From: Thermoleophilia bacterium
GTDB lineage: Bacteria; Actinomycetota; Thermoleophilia; Miltoncostaeales; Miltoncostaeaceae
Length of the DNA: 64,000 nt
Assembly (NCBI GenBank): GCA_028285405.1
Contig: JANQPH010000046.1
Location: 1 to 64,000, forward strand
Direction of reading: 5' to 3'
Both the position numbers and the translations under genes were made by a program. Shown here one piece after another: positions 15,231-23,598 of the stretch (position 1 is its first letter; each line of letters begins with the position of its first letter). The notes beneath the pieces are model-generated. The model did not search any database, had not been told where the DNA came from, and was given only the letters and a program-made list of their open reading frames with translations.

Positions 15231-15866
15231 GTGGTCGCGGTTGCGCTCGGTGCGGCCGCCGGGGCCGTCTGGGCGCCGGTCGCGGCGGCACTCGTCGAGC
15301 GGTGGCCCGAGCGCGTCGCCCCGTCGCTTCGGCCACAGCGCGCCTGGCGTCGATGGTGCCTCGCTCCCGCGTGCGTTCTCGTCGGGGCGGGGATGGCGGC
15401 GCTCGGAGGCGCGTCGGCCGCGGGCGTCGGCGCGGTGGTGCTGGGCCTCGTGCTCGTCCCGGTGGTGCTGATCGACATCGAGCACCTCCTGATCCCGGAC
15501 GTCCTCGTCCTTCCGGCGACTGCGCTCGCGGCGATCGTGTCGGCGGCCGCGGACCCGGGGCGGTGGTGGGTTCCGATCGCCTGGGGGCTCGGCGCCGGCG
15601 GGCTGCTCGGCGCGATGTCGATCGTGTCACCGCGTGGCATCGGTCTCGGGGACGCCAAGCTCTGCCTGCTGCTCGGGGTCACGCTCGGCGCCGCGGTCGT
15701 CCACGCGCTCGTGGTCGCGTTCGCGCTCGGTGGGCTGGTCGGAGTGGTGCTCCTCGCACGCAATGGAGCGGCGGCCAGGACAATCGCGCTGCCGTTCGGC
15801 CCCTTTCTGGCGGTCGGCGCGATCGTCGCGCTCGCCTGGGATCCGAGTCAGCCGCTGTGGCTGTGA
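15231..15866 (+). CDS. Prepilin peptidase, A24 catalytic domain
   Basis: This 211-residue membrane aspartyl protease is predicted to process prepilin or Tad-type leader peptides. The two catalytic aspartates are visible: IDIEHLLIPD and GIGLGDAKL. Five to six hydrophobic segments surround them. The N-terminal methyltransferase part with the CxxC zinc motif is missing; only a short stub with W-P (ERWPERVAP) remains, so processing without methylation is likely. GTG 15231 begins the first membrane helix. No pilin or secretion ATPase gene is in the window, so its substrates lie elsewhere. Confidence 0.87.
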   Translation: MVAVALGAAAGAVWAPVAAALVERWPERVAPSLRPQRAWRRWCLAPACVLVGAGMAALGGASAAGVGAVVLGLVLVPVVLIDIEHLLIPDVLVLPATALAAIVSAAADPGRWWVPIAWGLGAGGLLGAMSIVSPRGIGLGDAKLCLLLGVTLGAAVVHALVVAFALGGLVGVVLLARNGAAARTIALPFGPFLAVGAIVALAWDPSQPLWL

Positions 15867-15894
15867 GGAGCCTCGGTCTCGCCGTCGGTGATGC

Positions 15895-16596
15895 CTACAG
15901 GGCCGCGTCGACCAGCACGCCGACGGCGACGCTGATGGCCATGGCGATCACGCCCCACGAGGCGACGCGCATCGACGCCCGCATCGGCGGCGCGCCACCG
16001 ATCGCGGCACCCGCCCAGCCGAGCGCGGCGAGTCCGACGATCGTGACCCCGATCGTGACCGGAATCCGCGCCCCTCCCGCCGCCGCGACCGCGATCAGGG
16101 GGATGATCGCGCCCGAGACGAAGGCCAGCGCCGACGCGCCCGCGGCCTGCAGCGGGCGCGCTCGCCGCAGATCGTCGAGGCCGATCTCGTCGCGCGCATG
16201 GGTGGCGAGGGCGTCCGACTCGGTCAGCGCGACGGCGACCTCACCGGCGAGCGCTCTGCTGAGCCCGCGGTCCTCGTAGATGCGCGTCAGCTCCTCGAGC
16301 TCCTCGGCGGGGTGCTGCTCGAGCTCGCGCGCCTCGGTTGCCAGGTCGGCTTCCTCGGCGTCCTTCTGCGAGGAGACCGAGACGTATTCGCCGGCGGCCA
16401 TCGAGAGGGCGCCGGCGACGAGGCCCGCGATTCCCGCGATCAGGATCTCGGTGAGGCCCTGGCCGGCGGCCGCGACCCCGACGACGAGCGCCGATGTCGA
16501 CAGGATTCCGTCGTTCGCCCCCAGGACCGCGGCTCGAAGCCAGCCACCGCGCTGGCTTCGATGGGCCTCCTGATGCCACGAGCGCGATACCAGCAT
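15895..16596 (-). CDS. VIT1/CCC1-family iron/manganese transporter
   Basis: A 233-residue inner-membrane protein of the vacuolar-iron-transporter family. It starts with the family signature LRAAVLGANDGILSTSALVVGVA, followed by IAGIAGLVAGALSMAAGEYVSVSSQKD, where the conserved glycine-methionine-glutamate pattern forms the transport path. A soluble helical hairpin rich in Glu (EEADLATEARELEQHPAEELEELTRIY region) would be the cytoplasmic metal-binding domain. Three more membrane helices close the protein. Eukaryotic relatives export Fe2+ or Mn2+ from the cytoplasm into the vacuole; bacterial members are thought to act in metal detoxification. It converges with the prepilin peptidase gene. Confidence 0.88.
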   Translation of the reverse strand: MLVSRSWHQEAHRSQRGGWLRAAVLGANDGILSTSALVVGVAAAGQGLTEILIAGIAGLVAGALSMAAGEYVSVSSQKDAEEADLATEARELEQHPAEELEELTRIYEDRGLSRALAGEVAVALTESDALATHARDEIGLDDLRRARPLQAAGASALAFVSGAIIPLIAVAAAGGARIPVTIGVTIVGLAALGWAGAAIGGAPPMRASMRVASWGVIAMAISVAVGVLVDAAL

Positions 16597-16646
16597 GCAC
16601 CCGAAGGCTAGACGCGTCGGCGCGCGATCCGCCGCGGCGCCGCGAG

Positions 16647-16698
16647 GGGTCCGTCGGACCGGGGCGGAACCGCTCGCGCCGCGCGAGGCGAGCGGTTC
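16647..16698. repeat. Two adjacent perfect dyads in a divergent promoter region
   Basis: The first dyad is GGTCCG-T-CGGACC (16647-16659). The second pairs GAACCGCTCGC (16666-16676) with GCGAGCGGTTC (16688-16698) across 11 nt. Both lie in the 144-nt gap between the divergent VIT and DUF4190 genes, so operators or a transcript-borne structure are possible. No T-run accompanies them. Confidence 0.6.
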
Positions 16699-16740
16699 GG
16701 CAGAATCCCGGCGGCAGGTGACACCCCGGAGCGGAGCGCA

Positions 16741-17040
16741 ATGGCCAAGAGGAAGCGGCAGAGCGGCGGACGACCGCGACGCCCCCGTGAGAAGCCGCAG
16801 GCGGCAGCCAGCGGCACGAACAAGAAGGCGGTGTTCGCGTTCGTGGCGGGGATCGTGGGGTTCGTGCTCCCGCTCGCGGCGGCGGTCGTCGCGATCCTCT
16901 TCGGCGTGACCGCGCGGCGCGAGATCGCCGCCGACCCCACGCAGTCGGGGGACGGGTACGCGAAGGCGGGCATCGTGTTGGGGATCATCGGCATCCCGGT
17001 CGGGATCGTGCTGCTCACGCTGCTGGTCACGTCAGGCTGA
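16741..17040 (+). CDS. Small DUF4190-type membrane protein
   Basis: The 99-residue protein has a very basic N-terminus (KRKRQSGGRPRRPREK) and two hydrophobic helices, residues 32-50 (FAFVAGIVGFVLPLAAAVVA) and 76-97 (AGIVLGIIGIPVGIVLLTLL), with the intervening loop FGVTARREIAADPTQSGDGYAKAG. This matches DUF4190, a family of unknown function in which the loop segment 'sG.GlA.AGiilG' is diagnostic. It is probably an inner-membrane protein with both ends inside. The lipoprotein gene at 17044 follows with only 3 nt between them, so they are likely co-transcribed. Confidence 0.75.
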   Translation: MAKRKRQSGGRPRRPREKPQAAASGTNKKAVFAFVAGIVGFVLPLAAAVVAILFGVTARREIAADPTQSGDGYAKAGIVLGIIGIPVGIVLLTLLVTSG

Positions 17041-17043
17041 GCC

Positions 17044-17448
17044 ATGCCTGGCGGGGGGTGGCACCGCGTGTTCGGGGTCGTCGGTGTCTGCGTGCCCACC
17101 GCCGCCCTCGCCGGCTGCGCCGGCCCCGGCGGCGATGAGCACGCAGACCCCGAGCCGCCCGATCGGCTGGACGTGACCCGGGATGACGGGCGCGGCACGA
17201 CGTTCCGCATCGAGCTGGACTGCGACCGAGGGGATCGCGACCGCTGCGCGCGGATCGCGGGGCAGCTGTCGGCGCTGCGACCCGACCCGGACGAGGTCTG
17301 CGCCGAGGTCTTCGTCGGACCCGAGTCCATCGCGGTTTCGGGTCGGCTCGGCGGGGAGCCGGTCTTGTTCGCCCTGGATCGGTCCGACTCGTGCGCCGAC
17401 GCCCGCTACCGCGTCCTCGACGCGCTGCTGCGCCCGTCGGCCGACTAG
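17044..17448 (+). CDS. Lipoprotein with subtilisin-inhibitor-like (SSI) domain
   Basis: The 134-residue product has a signal peptide and lipobox LAGC (cysteine at about residue 25), so it would be attached to the outer face of the membrane. After an acidic linker, residues 42-130 resemble a Streptomyces subtilisin-inhibitor fold: FRIELDC, DPDEVCAEVFVGPESIAVSGRLGGEPVLFALDRSDSC, then RYRVLDALL. The paired cysteines and the 'C-x(n)-GP-x-A-V-x-G' pattern fit. The P1 reactive-site region is hard to define, so inhibitory activity is not assured. Its last 4 nt overlap the opposing gene. Confidence 0.62.
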   Translation: MPGGGWHRVFGVVGVCVPTAALAGCAGPGGDEHADPEPPDRLDVTRDDGRGTTFRIELDCDRGDRDRCARIAGQLSALRPDPDEVCAEVFVGPESIAVSGRLGGEPVLFALDRSDSCADARYRVLDALLRPSAD

Positions 17449-17843
17449 GTGCTCTCGGCCGCGTCCTCGGTCGGTGCCTGCGAGGGCTGCTGCTGTTGTG
17501 CCCCGGGGGGTGGCTTCGGCGGCGCGATCAGCGGCGGGAGGCCGTCGATCGCGAACACCCGCCCCTGCGGCGACTCGAACACCACGCCGTCCTTCGGGAC
17601 GAGTCGGCGGGCACGCATCGTCCCGGCCTCGAGGCTCGCCTTGATCGGGGCGGACTGCTCGGCGGACATCTGCTCGGAGATGTTCCGGAGATAGTCGAGC
17701 GCGCGCTGCTGGTCGAGCGGGCCGTTCATGGCCACTCGCCACCGCACGCTCCGCGCGCCGACATAGCGCTTGAGCGCCGCCTGGCGAGCGGCGTTCAGCA
17801 TCGCCAACTCCGGCGACTGCTGGGCGCCCTGCTCGGTGCTCAT
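17445..17843 (-). CDS. Hypothetical protein with low-complexity tail
   Basis: I do not recognise this 132-residue protein. The first 100 residues are amphipathic and helical (LAMLNAARQAALKRYVGARSVRWRVAMNG, QRALDYLRNISEQMSAEQSAPIK), followed by a short beta-rich part (RRLVPKDGVVFESPQGRVFAIDGLPPL). The tail is proline- and glutamine-rich (APPKPPPGAQQQQPSQAP) and probably disordered. There is no signal peptide, membrane helix or cysteine. It is transcribed against the lipoprotein gene and diverges from the fluoride channel genes, with 74 nt between start codons. Confidence 0.6.
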   Translation of the reverse strand: MSTEQGAQQSPELAMLNAARQAALKRYVGARSVRWRVAMNGPLDQQRALDYLRNISEQMSAEQSAPIKASLEAGTMRARRLVPKDGVVFESPQGRVFAIDGLPPLIAPPKPPPGAQQQQPSQAPTEDAAEST

Positions 17844-17917
17844 CGCGCTAGCCCCATCACGGTCGGAGCCTAGTCGAGTTCACCGGGAGGAAGCGCCTCC
17901 GCGAGTAGGCTGCTGCG

Positions 17918-18307
17918 GTGCTGGGCCTCGGACTGCGCTGGTCGCTCGCGATCGTGCTCGGCGGGGCCGCCGGAGTGCTCGCTCGGCTCGGCCTGGCGGA
18001 GGGAATCGGCCTGACCGCAGGCTTTCCGTGGCCGACGTTCGTGGCGAACGTGCTCGGCGCGGCGCTGCTCGGCTTCCTCGCGGGGGGCGTGTTCTGGCGT
18101 GAGCCGACGGGCCGGCGCCTCGTCCCGTTGCTGGGTACGGGGTTCTGCGGCGCGCTCACGACGTTCGCCTCGCTCCAGATCGAGGCGGTGCTCCTCGTCG
18201 AGCGCGGGGACGTCGCGATCGCGATCGCCTACGTGGGCGCCAGCCTGGTCGCCGGACTCGCCGCGGTGGCGAGCGCCGAGTCGGTCGCGAGGCGGTACCT
18301 GCGATGA
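17918..18307 (+). CDS. crcB: Fluoride channel subunit CrcB/Fluc (first of a pair)
   Basis: Fluc proteins export toxic fluoride through a dual-topology dimer. This 129-residue copy has four hydrophobic helices and the family motifs GGAAGVLARLGL, FPWPTFVANVLGAALLG (with the conserved pore asparagine) and GTGFCGALTTFASLQIE (the TTFS-like pore segment). GTG 17918 is the start. The stop overlaps the second copy (ATGA), and the pair probably forms a heterodimer of opposite orientation, as in many Gram-positives. No crcB fluoride riboswitch was recognisable in the 74 nt upstream. Confidence 0.92.
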   Translation: MLGLGLRWSLAIVLGGAAGVLARLGLAEGIGLTAGFPWPTFVANVLGAALLGFLAGGVFWREPTGRRLVPLLGTGFCGALTTFASLQIEAVLLVERGDVAIAIAYVGASLVAGLAAVASAESVARRYLR

Positions 18308-18672
18308 GCGCGGTCGTCTGGATCGCCGCCGGCGCGCTCGGGGGACTCGGCGCGCTCGGGCGAGCACTCGTCGATCTCGGGCTGCGCAGGTCGCTCGGGC
18401 CGGGCTTCCCGTACGGGATCCTGGTGGCGAACCTCACGGGCGCCTTCGCCGAAGGTGTCGTGATCGGCGCGATCGACTCGACCACGGCCAGGTTCCTCGT
18501 CGGCGGGGCGCTTCTGGGCGGGTACACGACGTTCTCGACGTGGATGCTCGACACCCTCGCCATGTGGCGCGACGGGCGCCGCCGCCTTGCCGCGATCAAC
18601 CTCCTCGGCAGTCTCGTCGCCGGAGCCGCGGTCGCCGCGCTCGGGTGGTCGGTGGCGCACGCGATCGCCTGA
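18304..18672 (+). CDS. crcB: Fluoride channel subunit CrcB/Fluc (second of a pair)
   Basis: This second Fluc homologue, 122 residues, shares the fold with its upstream partner but is clearly diverged. It has GGLGALGRALVDLGLRR, FPYGILVANLTGAFAEG with the pore asparagine, and GGALLGGYTTFSTWMLD, the most conserved pore segment of the family. The ATG at 18304 overlaps the stop of the first gene. Two unequal copies in one transcript normally specialise as the inward- and outward-facing halves of one channel. The aroC gene starts 48 nt downstream, so transcription may continue into the shikimate block. Confidence 0.92.
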   Translation: MSAVVWIAAGALGGLGALGRALVDLGLRRSLGPGFPYGILVANLTGAFAEGVVIGAIDSTTARFLVGGALLGGYTTFSTWMLDTLAMWRDGRRRLAAINLLGSLVAGAAVAALGWSVAHAIA

Positions 18673-18719
18673 GCCGGCAGCATCGGCTACGTGGCGGGAC
18701 GGCGCTCCTCTACACTCCC

Positions 18720-19889
18720 GTGCCCGTGGGTCTCAGCTATCGCACCGCAGGGGAGTCGCACGGGCCCGCGCTCTTGGCGCTGGTTGAGGGCCTGCCGGCC
18801 GGGCTCGAGCTCGCCCCCGACGACATCGACGCCGACCTGGCGCGGCGCCAGCTCGGCTATGGCCGCGGCGGGCGGATGAAGATCGAGCGCGACCGCGTGC
18901 AGGTGAAGGGCGGCCTCCGTCACGGGCGGACGATCGGCAGCCCGCTGGCGCTCGAGATCCCCAACCTCGACTTCCCGAACTGGGCCGAGGACCGGATGGC
19001 GGTGTGGGAGCCGGCGAGCGAGGTCCCGCCCGTGACGCTTCCTCGACCGGGGCACGCCGACCTCGCGGGGATGATCAAGTACGAGACCGACGACCTGCGC
19101 CCGATCCTGGAGCGGGCGAGCGCGCGTGAGACCGCGGCGCGGGTGGCGGCGGGCGGAGTCGCGAAGGCGCTGCTCCGGCGCTATGGCACCGAGATTCGCA
19201 GCCACGTCGTCCAGATCGGCCACGTCGCCGTACCGGCCGGTGGCCCGCTTGCGCTGTCGGACTTCGACGGCGTCGACGAGAGCCCGGTGCGGTGCCTCGA
19301 CGAGACCGCCTCGCAGGAGATGGTGGCGGCCATCAAGTCCGCCGGTCAGGCTCACGACAGCCTCGGCGGGGTGTTCGAGGTCGTCGCGTTCGCGCCGCTG
19401 CGCGGGCTCGGGTCGCATGTGAGCGGCGAGTCCCGCCTGGATGGCCGGATCGGCCAGGCGATGCTCGGCATCCAGGCCATCAAGGGCGTCGAGATCGGCG
19501 CGGGCTTCGCGCTGGGCGGCATGCGCGGGAGCGAGTCGCACGACGAGATCTTCCATTCCCCGGATCAGGGCTATCACCGGCGGACGAACCGGTCCGGAGG
19601 GCTCGAGGGCGGGATGACCCACGGGGAGCCGGTCGTCGTGCGGGCCGTGATGAAGCCGATCTCGACGCTGAGCCGTCCGCTCGCGTCGGTCGACGTCCAC
19701 ACCAAGGAGGCGGTCAAGGCCTTCAAGGAGCGCGCGGACATCTGCGCGGTGCCGGCAGCGGCGGTGGTCGCCGAGGCGGCGCTCGCGTTCGTGCTCGCCC
19801 AAGCGCTGATCGAGAAGTTCGGCGGTGACTCAATCGAGGCGCTGGACGCGGCGGTCGCCCGGTACCGCGAGGCGGCTGGCCGGTCGTGA
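18720..19889 (+). CDS. aroC: Chorismate synthase
   Basis: AroC converts 5-enolpyruvylshikimate-3-phosphate to chorismate using reduced FMN. The 389-residue protein starts with LSYRTAGESHGPAL, the first family signature, and continues with RRQLGYGRGGRMKIERD, ERASARETAARVAAG (FMN and substrate binding), SLGGVFEVVA and the C-terminal GG-MRGSESHDE / NRSGGLEGGMTHGEPVVVRA blocks. GTG 18720 was chosen; GTG 18726 two codons later is equally plausible. It opens a run of nine genes joined by eight 4-nt overlaps. The pathway step between aroK and aroC (aroA) is not in the window. Confidence 0.95.
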   Translation: MPVGLSYRTAGESHGPALLALVEGLPAGLELAPDDIDADLARRQLGYGRGGRMKIERDRVQVKGGLRHGRTIGSPLALEIPNLDFPNWAEDRMAVWEPASEVPPVTLPRPGHADLAGMIKYETDDLRPILERASARETAARVAAGGVAKALLRRYGTEIRSHVVQIGHVAVPAGGPLALSDFDGVDESPVRCLDETASQEMVAAIKSAGQAHDSLGGVFEVVAFAPLRGLGSHVSGESRLDGRIGQAMLGIQAIKGVEIGAGFALGGMRGSESHDEIFHSPDQGYHRRTNRSGGLEGGMTHGEPVVVRAVMKPISTLSRPLASVDVHTKEAVKAFKERADICAVPAAAVVAEAALAFVLAQALIEKFGGDSIEALDAAVARYREAAGRS

Positions 19890-20404
19890 CCAGCTGGATC
19901 GCGCTGACCGGGTACATGGCGGCGGGCAAGTCGACCGTGGGCCGTCGCCTGGCCGAGCGACTCGGCACGACGTTCGTGGACACCGACGCCGCGATCGAGG
20001 CGAAAGCCGAGATGGAGATCCCGAAGATCTTCTCGGACAAGGGCGAGCTGTGGTTTCGTCGCACCGAGGAGCGCGTGATCCGCGACCTCCTGGAGGGTGA
20101 GGCCGGGGTGATGGCGCTCGGCGGCGGGGCGCTCATGAGCGAGCGAACGCGGGGCGTGCTCGGCCGGCAGGCGCGGGTCGTCTGGCTGAAGCTCGATCCG
20201 GCCGCGGCATGGGAGCGGGCGAGCGGCACGGGTCGTCCGCTCGCGACCGACGAGCGTCGGTTCGTGCGCCGCTACGAGAGCCGCGAGCCAGGGTATCGGG
20301 AGGCCGCCGACCTCACGGTCGACGCGAGCGCGCCGATCGAGGACGTCGTGCTCGAGATCGTCGCGTGGGCGTCGCCGCCGATGACGGCCCGGTCGAGCAC
20401 GTGA
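19886..20404 (+). CDS. aroK: Shikimate kinase
   Basis: The enzyme phosphorylates shikimate at the 3-OH with ATP. In 172 residues it shows the P-loop GYMAAGKSTVGRRLAERL, the DTDAAIE shikimate-binding motif, FRRTEERVI, the ALGGGALMS loop, and the adenine/LID region RPLATDERRFVRRYESREPGYREAAD. All are diagnostic. Length is normal; the last dozen residues (SPPMTARSST) are an unconserved tail. Its GTG overlaps the aroC stop and its TGA overlaps the aroB start, so translation is coupled on both sides. Confidence 0.95.
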   Translation: MTSWIALTGYMAAGKSTVGRRLAERLGTTFVDTDAAIEAKAEMEIPKIFSDKGELWFRRTEERVIRDLLEGEAGVMALGGGALMSERTRGVLGRQARVVWLKLDPAAAWERASGTGRPLATDERRFVRRYESREPGYREAADLTVDASAPIEDVVLEIVAWASPPMTARSST

Positions 20405-21498
20405 GCGCCGTGGCGGCGGGACGCGTGATCGAGGCGCCGCCGTCGGCGGGGGGCTACCCGGTCCACCTCGGCGCGGGGATCCTGTCGGGTATCGGCGACG
20501 TCTGGTCGGGCCGCGCGCGCGGGGGGCGGGTGCTGCTGGTGCACGACGCCGCCGTCGTGGAGATCGCCGGCATGGTGGAGGCGTCGATGGTCGACGCCGG
20601 TCTGCACGTCGTGCGGGCCCCGGTGCCGAGCGGGGAGTCCTCGAAGTCGCTGGCCGAGGTCGAGCGCCTCTGCCGGCTCGCCGCCGACGCGGGGCTGCGC
20701 AGGGCCGACTCGGTGGTGGCGCTCGGCGGCGGCATGATCGGCGACCTCGCCGGTTTCGTCGCGGCGAGCTACCAGCGCGGCATCGATCTGGTGCACGTTC
20801 CGACCACGCTGCTGGCGATGGTCGACTCGGCGATCGGCGGCAAGACCGGCGTCAATCTCCCGGAAGGCAAGAACTACGTCGGGGCGATCTGGCAGCCGAA
20901 GCTCGTGTACATGGACGTCGAGGTTCTCGACAGCCTGCCCGAGCGTGAGCTCGCCAGCGGCTTCGCGGAGGTCATCAAGTACGCGTTCCTCGAGGGCGGG
21001 GACCTGCTCGAGCTGGTCGAGTCCTGGCCGGTGCTCCCGGGCCCGAGGGAGGCCCTGATCGACCTCGTCGCGCGGTGCGTCGAGCACAAGCTCCGCGTCG
21101 TCGCCGTGGACGAGCGCGAGAGCGGCCTGCGCGCGTCGCTCAACCTCGGGCACACGGCGGGGCACGGCATCGAGGCGGCCACCGAGTACGAGCGCTACGC
21201 CCATGGCGAGGCGATCTCGCTGGGACTCCTGGTCGCGCTGCGGCTCTCGGCCGACCATGCCGGGCTGGACGAGGCGCACCGGGACCGCGCGGCGACGGTG
21301 CTGCGCCGCCACGGGCTGCCAGACAAGCTCCACCCCGAGGTCGACCTCGACCGGGTGATGGACGCGCTCGGGCGCGACAAGAAGTCCGACGGGACCGCGC
21401 TCAACATGGTGCTCATCTCGGCCCCGGGCGAGGTGATCCTGGGGGCCGACCCGCCCCGCGACGAGGTTCGGCGCGCGATCTCGGAGCTGCGGCGATGA
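20401..21498 (+). CDS. aroB: 3-dehydroquinate synthase
   Basis: AroB converts DAHP to 3-dehydroquinate using NAD+ and a divalent metal. The 365-residue protein carries SGESSKSLAEVERL, ALGGGMIGDLAGFVAASYQRG (NAD binding), VPTTLLAMVDSAIGGKTGVN, GFAEVIKYA with the metal-binding glutamate, and LNLGHTAGHGIE with the metal-binding histidine. It ends normally. GTG 20401 overlaps the aroK stop. Fused aroK-aroB genes exist in some bacteria; here the two are separate but adjoining. Confidence 0.95.
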   Translation: MSAVAAGRVIEAPPSAGGYPVHLGAGILSGIGDVWSGRARGGRVLLVHDAAVVEIAGMVEASMVDAGLHVVRAPVPSGESSKSLAEVERLCRLAADAGLRRADSVVALGGGMIGDLAGFVAASYQRGIDLVHVPTTLLAMVDSAIGGKTGVNLPEGKNYVGAIWQPKLVYMDVEVLDSLPERELASGFAEVIKYAFLEGGDLLELVESWPVLPGPREALIDLVARCVEHKLRVVAVDERESGLRASLNLGHTAGHGIEAATEYERYAHGEAISLGLLVALRLSADHAGLDEAHRDRAATVLRRHGLPDKLHPEVDLDRVMDALGRDKKSDGTALNMVLISAPGEVILGADPPRDEVRRAISELRR

Positions 21499-21935
21499 GC
21501 GATCTCAGGATCGCCCTGCTGCACGGGCCGAATCTCGGAGCGCTCGGCCGGCGCCCATCGGCCCACTACGGCGACTTCACCCTGGCCGAGCTGGAGCGGC
21601 AGGTGCGCGAGTGGGGCGCCGAGCGCCAGATGCGGGTCGGCTGCTTCCAGACCGACAACGAAGGCGCGTTCATCGCGCACTGCCACGGGCTCGCCGGGCT
21701 CGTCGACGGCGCGATCGTCAACCCCGGAGCGTGGACCCACTACCAGTGGTCCATCCGGGACGCGCTCGAGGTGACGGGCGCGCCGTTCGTCGAGGTGCAC
21801 ATCTCGGACATCGAGGCGCGCGAGGCGCATCGCAAGGTCTCGGTGATCCGCGACGTGGCGCTGGCCGCGGTGTGGGGCAAAGGGATCGAGGGGTACCGCG
21901 ATGCGCTCGAGGCCTTGGCCGAGGAGCTGTCGTGA
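21495..21935 (+). CDS. aroQ: Type II 3-dehydroquinate dehydratase (divergent)
   Basis: The enzyme dehydrates 3-dehydroquinate to 3-dehydroshikimate as a dodecamer. The 146-residue protein keeps the catalytic layout of the type II family: HGPNLGALGRRPSAHYG with the lid arginine and the tyrosine nucleophile, NPGAWTHYQWSIRDAL with the substrate Asn and His, and FVEVHISDIEAREAHRK with the EVH motif and arginines. Compared with the usual LSNVHARE, Asn is Asp and His is Glu, and the tryptophan-tyrosine pair in NPGAWTHYQW is unusual. Function is still likely because this is the only dehydratase in a full shikimate block. Confidence 0.88.
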   Translation: MSDLRIALLHGPNLGALGRRPSAHYGDFTLAELERQVREWGAERQMRVGCFQTDNEGAFIAHCHGLAGLVDGAIVNPGAWTHYQWSIRDALEVTGAPFVEVHISDIEAREAHRKVSVIRDVALAAVWGKGIEGYRDALEALAEELS

Positions 21936-23044
21936 GCGGCCTCGTCGCACGGGGGGACCGTGTGCTCGACGCGATCGCCCAGGAGGGTGTCACCGCGCTT
22001 CTGGTCACCGAGCCGGCCAACGTCCGGTACCTGACCGGATACGTCGGCTCGAACGGGATCGCCGTGCTCTCGCCGGCCGGCCGGCGCCTCATCACCGACG
22101 GGCGCTATTCGGTGAGCGCGCGTGAGCAGGTGGACGGCGCCGAGGTCGTGATCGGTGAGCGCGACCTCATGGGCGAGGTGGCGAGCGCGGTGCACGACCT
22201 CGGCGGGGAGGGCCCCGTCGGCGTGGAGGCCGAGCACGTCACCCTCGCCAGGGCGGCCACGCTCGAGCGGCGGCTGGCGCCCATCGAGGTGGTTCCCACG
22301 AGCGGGATCGTCGCGCGCCAGCGAATCGTCAAGGACGCCGGCGAGATCGTCGCGATCGAGCGGGCGGCGCGAGTCGCCGACGCGGCGCTGATGCGGGTGC
22401 TCGCCGACGGGCTGGTCGGGCGCACCGAGCGGCGGGTCGCGCTCGCCATCGAGGAGGCGCTGGTCGACGAGGGGGCCGAAGGGGCGAGCTTCGAGGTGAT
22501 CGTCGCGTCCGGTCCGCGCGGCGCGCGACCGCACGCGGTGCCGGGCAACGACCCGATTCCCGACGACACGCTGGTGGTGATCGACCTCGGCGCTCGGGTC
22601 GACGGCTACTGCTCCGACATGACCCGGACGATCCCGCTGGGCGTTCCGGACCCGGCGCTCGCCCGTGCGTACGAGGTGTGTCTGGAGGCGCAGCGAGCCG
22701 CCGTCGAGGCGACGCGGCCGGGAGTCCGGGCATCGGATCTCGACGGTGTCGCGCGGTCGGTCATCGAGGATGCGGGGTTCGGTGATGCATTCGTCCACGG
22801 ACTCGGGCATGGTGTCGGGCTCGACATCCACGAGCGCCCGGGCGTGCGGCGGACCTCGGACGAGACCTTGGTCGCGGGGATGGTCGTCACGATCGAGCCC
22901 GGGATCTACCTGGAGGGCCTCGGAGGGGTGAGAATCGAGGATCTGTTGCTGGTGACCGACGACGGCGCGCGGGTCCTCTCCGGCGCACCGATCCCGAGCG
23001 TGCCCACGGGGGCCGTGCCGGCAGGCGGCAAGGAAGGCGAATGA
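21932..23044 (+). CDS. Xaa-Pro aminopeptidase/dipeptidase, M24B family
   Basis: A cytoplasmic two-metal peptidase of 370 residues that cleaves bonds next to proline. The N-terminal creatinase domain (residues 1-130, [19 protein letters not shown]) is followed by the pita-bread catalytic domain with ligands in [18 protein letters not shown] (two Asp), [17 protein letters not shown] (His), [12 protein letters not shown] (Glu) and [12 protein letters not shown] (Glu). It is encoded between aroQ and efp, a very common bacterial arrangement (yqhS-yqhT-efp in Bacillus). GTG 21932 overlaps aroQ, and the stop overlaps the efp ATG. Confidence 0.92.
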   Translation: MSGLVARGDRVLDAIAQEGVTALLVTEPANVRYLTGYVGSNGIAVLSPAGRRLITDGRYSVSAREQVDGAEVVIGERDLMGEVASAVHDLGGEGPVGVEAEHVTLARAATLERRLAPIEVVPTSGIVARQRIVKDAGEIVAIERAARVADAALMRVLADGLVGRTERRVALAIEEALVDEGAEGASFEVIVASGPRGARPHAVPGNDPIPDDTLVVIDLGARVDGYCSDMTRTIPLGVPDPALARAYEVCLEAQRAAVEATRPGVRASDLDGVARSVIEDAGFGDAFVHGLGHGVGLDIHERPGVRRTSDETLVAGMVVTIEPGIYLEGLGGVRIEDLLLVTDDGARVLSGAPIPSVPTGAVPAGGKEGE

Positions 23045-23598
23045 TCTCGACGAACGAACTGAAGAACGGCTTCGTGCTCGAGGTGGACGGCGAGCTGGTC
23101 AGCGTCGTGCAGTTCCAGCACGTGAAGCCCGGCAAGGGCGGGGCCTTCGTCCGGACCAAGCTCAAGCGGCTGTCCGGTGGCGCCGTCGTCGACAAGACGT
23201 TTCGCGCGGGCGAGAAGGTCGAGCGCGTCACGACCGACAGCCGAACCATGCAGTTCCTGTACCGCGACGACGACGACCTGCACCTGATGGACAACGCGAC
23301 GTACGACCAGATCGTCGTGGCGGCGGGCTCAGTCGAGAACGTCGACCTGCTGGCGCCGAACACCGACGTGCAGGTGCTCTTCGTCCGCGACGAGCCGTTC
23401 CGCGTCGAGCTGCCGACGTTCGTCGACCTCGCGGTCACCGACACCGAGCCCGGCGTCAAGGGCGACACGGTCTCGAACGTGACCAAGCCCGCCCAGCTCG
23501 AGACCGGCGCGTCGGTCGACGTTCCGCTGTTCGTCGATGTCGGAGATCGCCTGAGGATCGACACGCGAACTCGGGCCTACAACTCGCGGGTGTCATGA
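23041..23598 (+). CDS. efp: Translation elongation factor P
   Basis: EF-P enters the ribosomal E site and relieves stalling at polyproline. The 185-residue, three-domain protein begins [42 protein letters not shown]; the lysine in PGKGGAF is the tip residue that is modified in many bacteria. The signature [18 protein letters not shown] and the C-terminal [32 protein letters not shown] are exact family blocks. No PoxA (EpmA) or DHS gene is present in the window, so the modification type cannot be read here. It overlaps pepQ and accB by 4 nt each. Confidence 0.97.
   Translation: MISTNELKNGFVLEVDGELVSVVQFQHVKPGKGGAFVRTKLKRLSGGAVVDKTFRAGEKVERVTTDSRTMQFLYRDDDDLHLMDNATYDQIVVAAGSVENVDLLAPNTDVQVLFVRDEPFRVELPTFVDLAVTDTEPGVKGDTVSNVTKPAQLETGASVDVPLFVDVGDRLRIDTRTRAYNSRVS

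Noticed and set aside
17844-17917. Possible fluoride riboswitch ahead of the crcB pair
   Set aside because: The conserved crcB-motif words are not found; only a small GGAGG/CCTCC hairpin is present.
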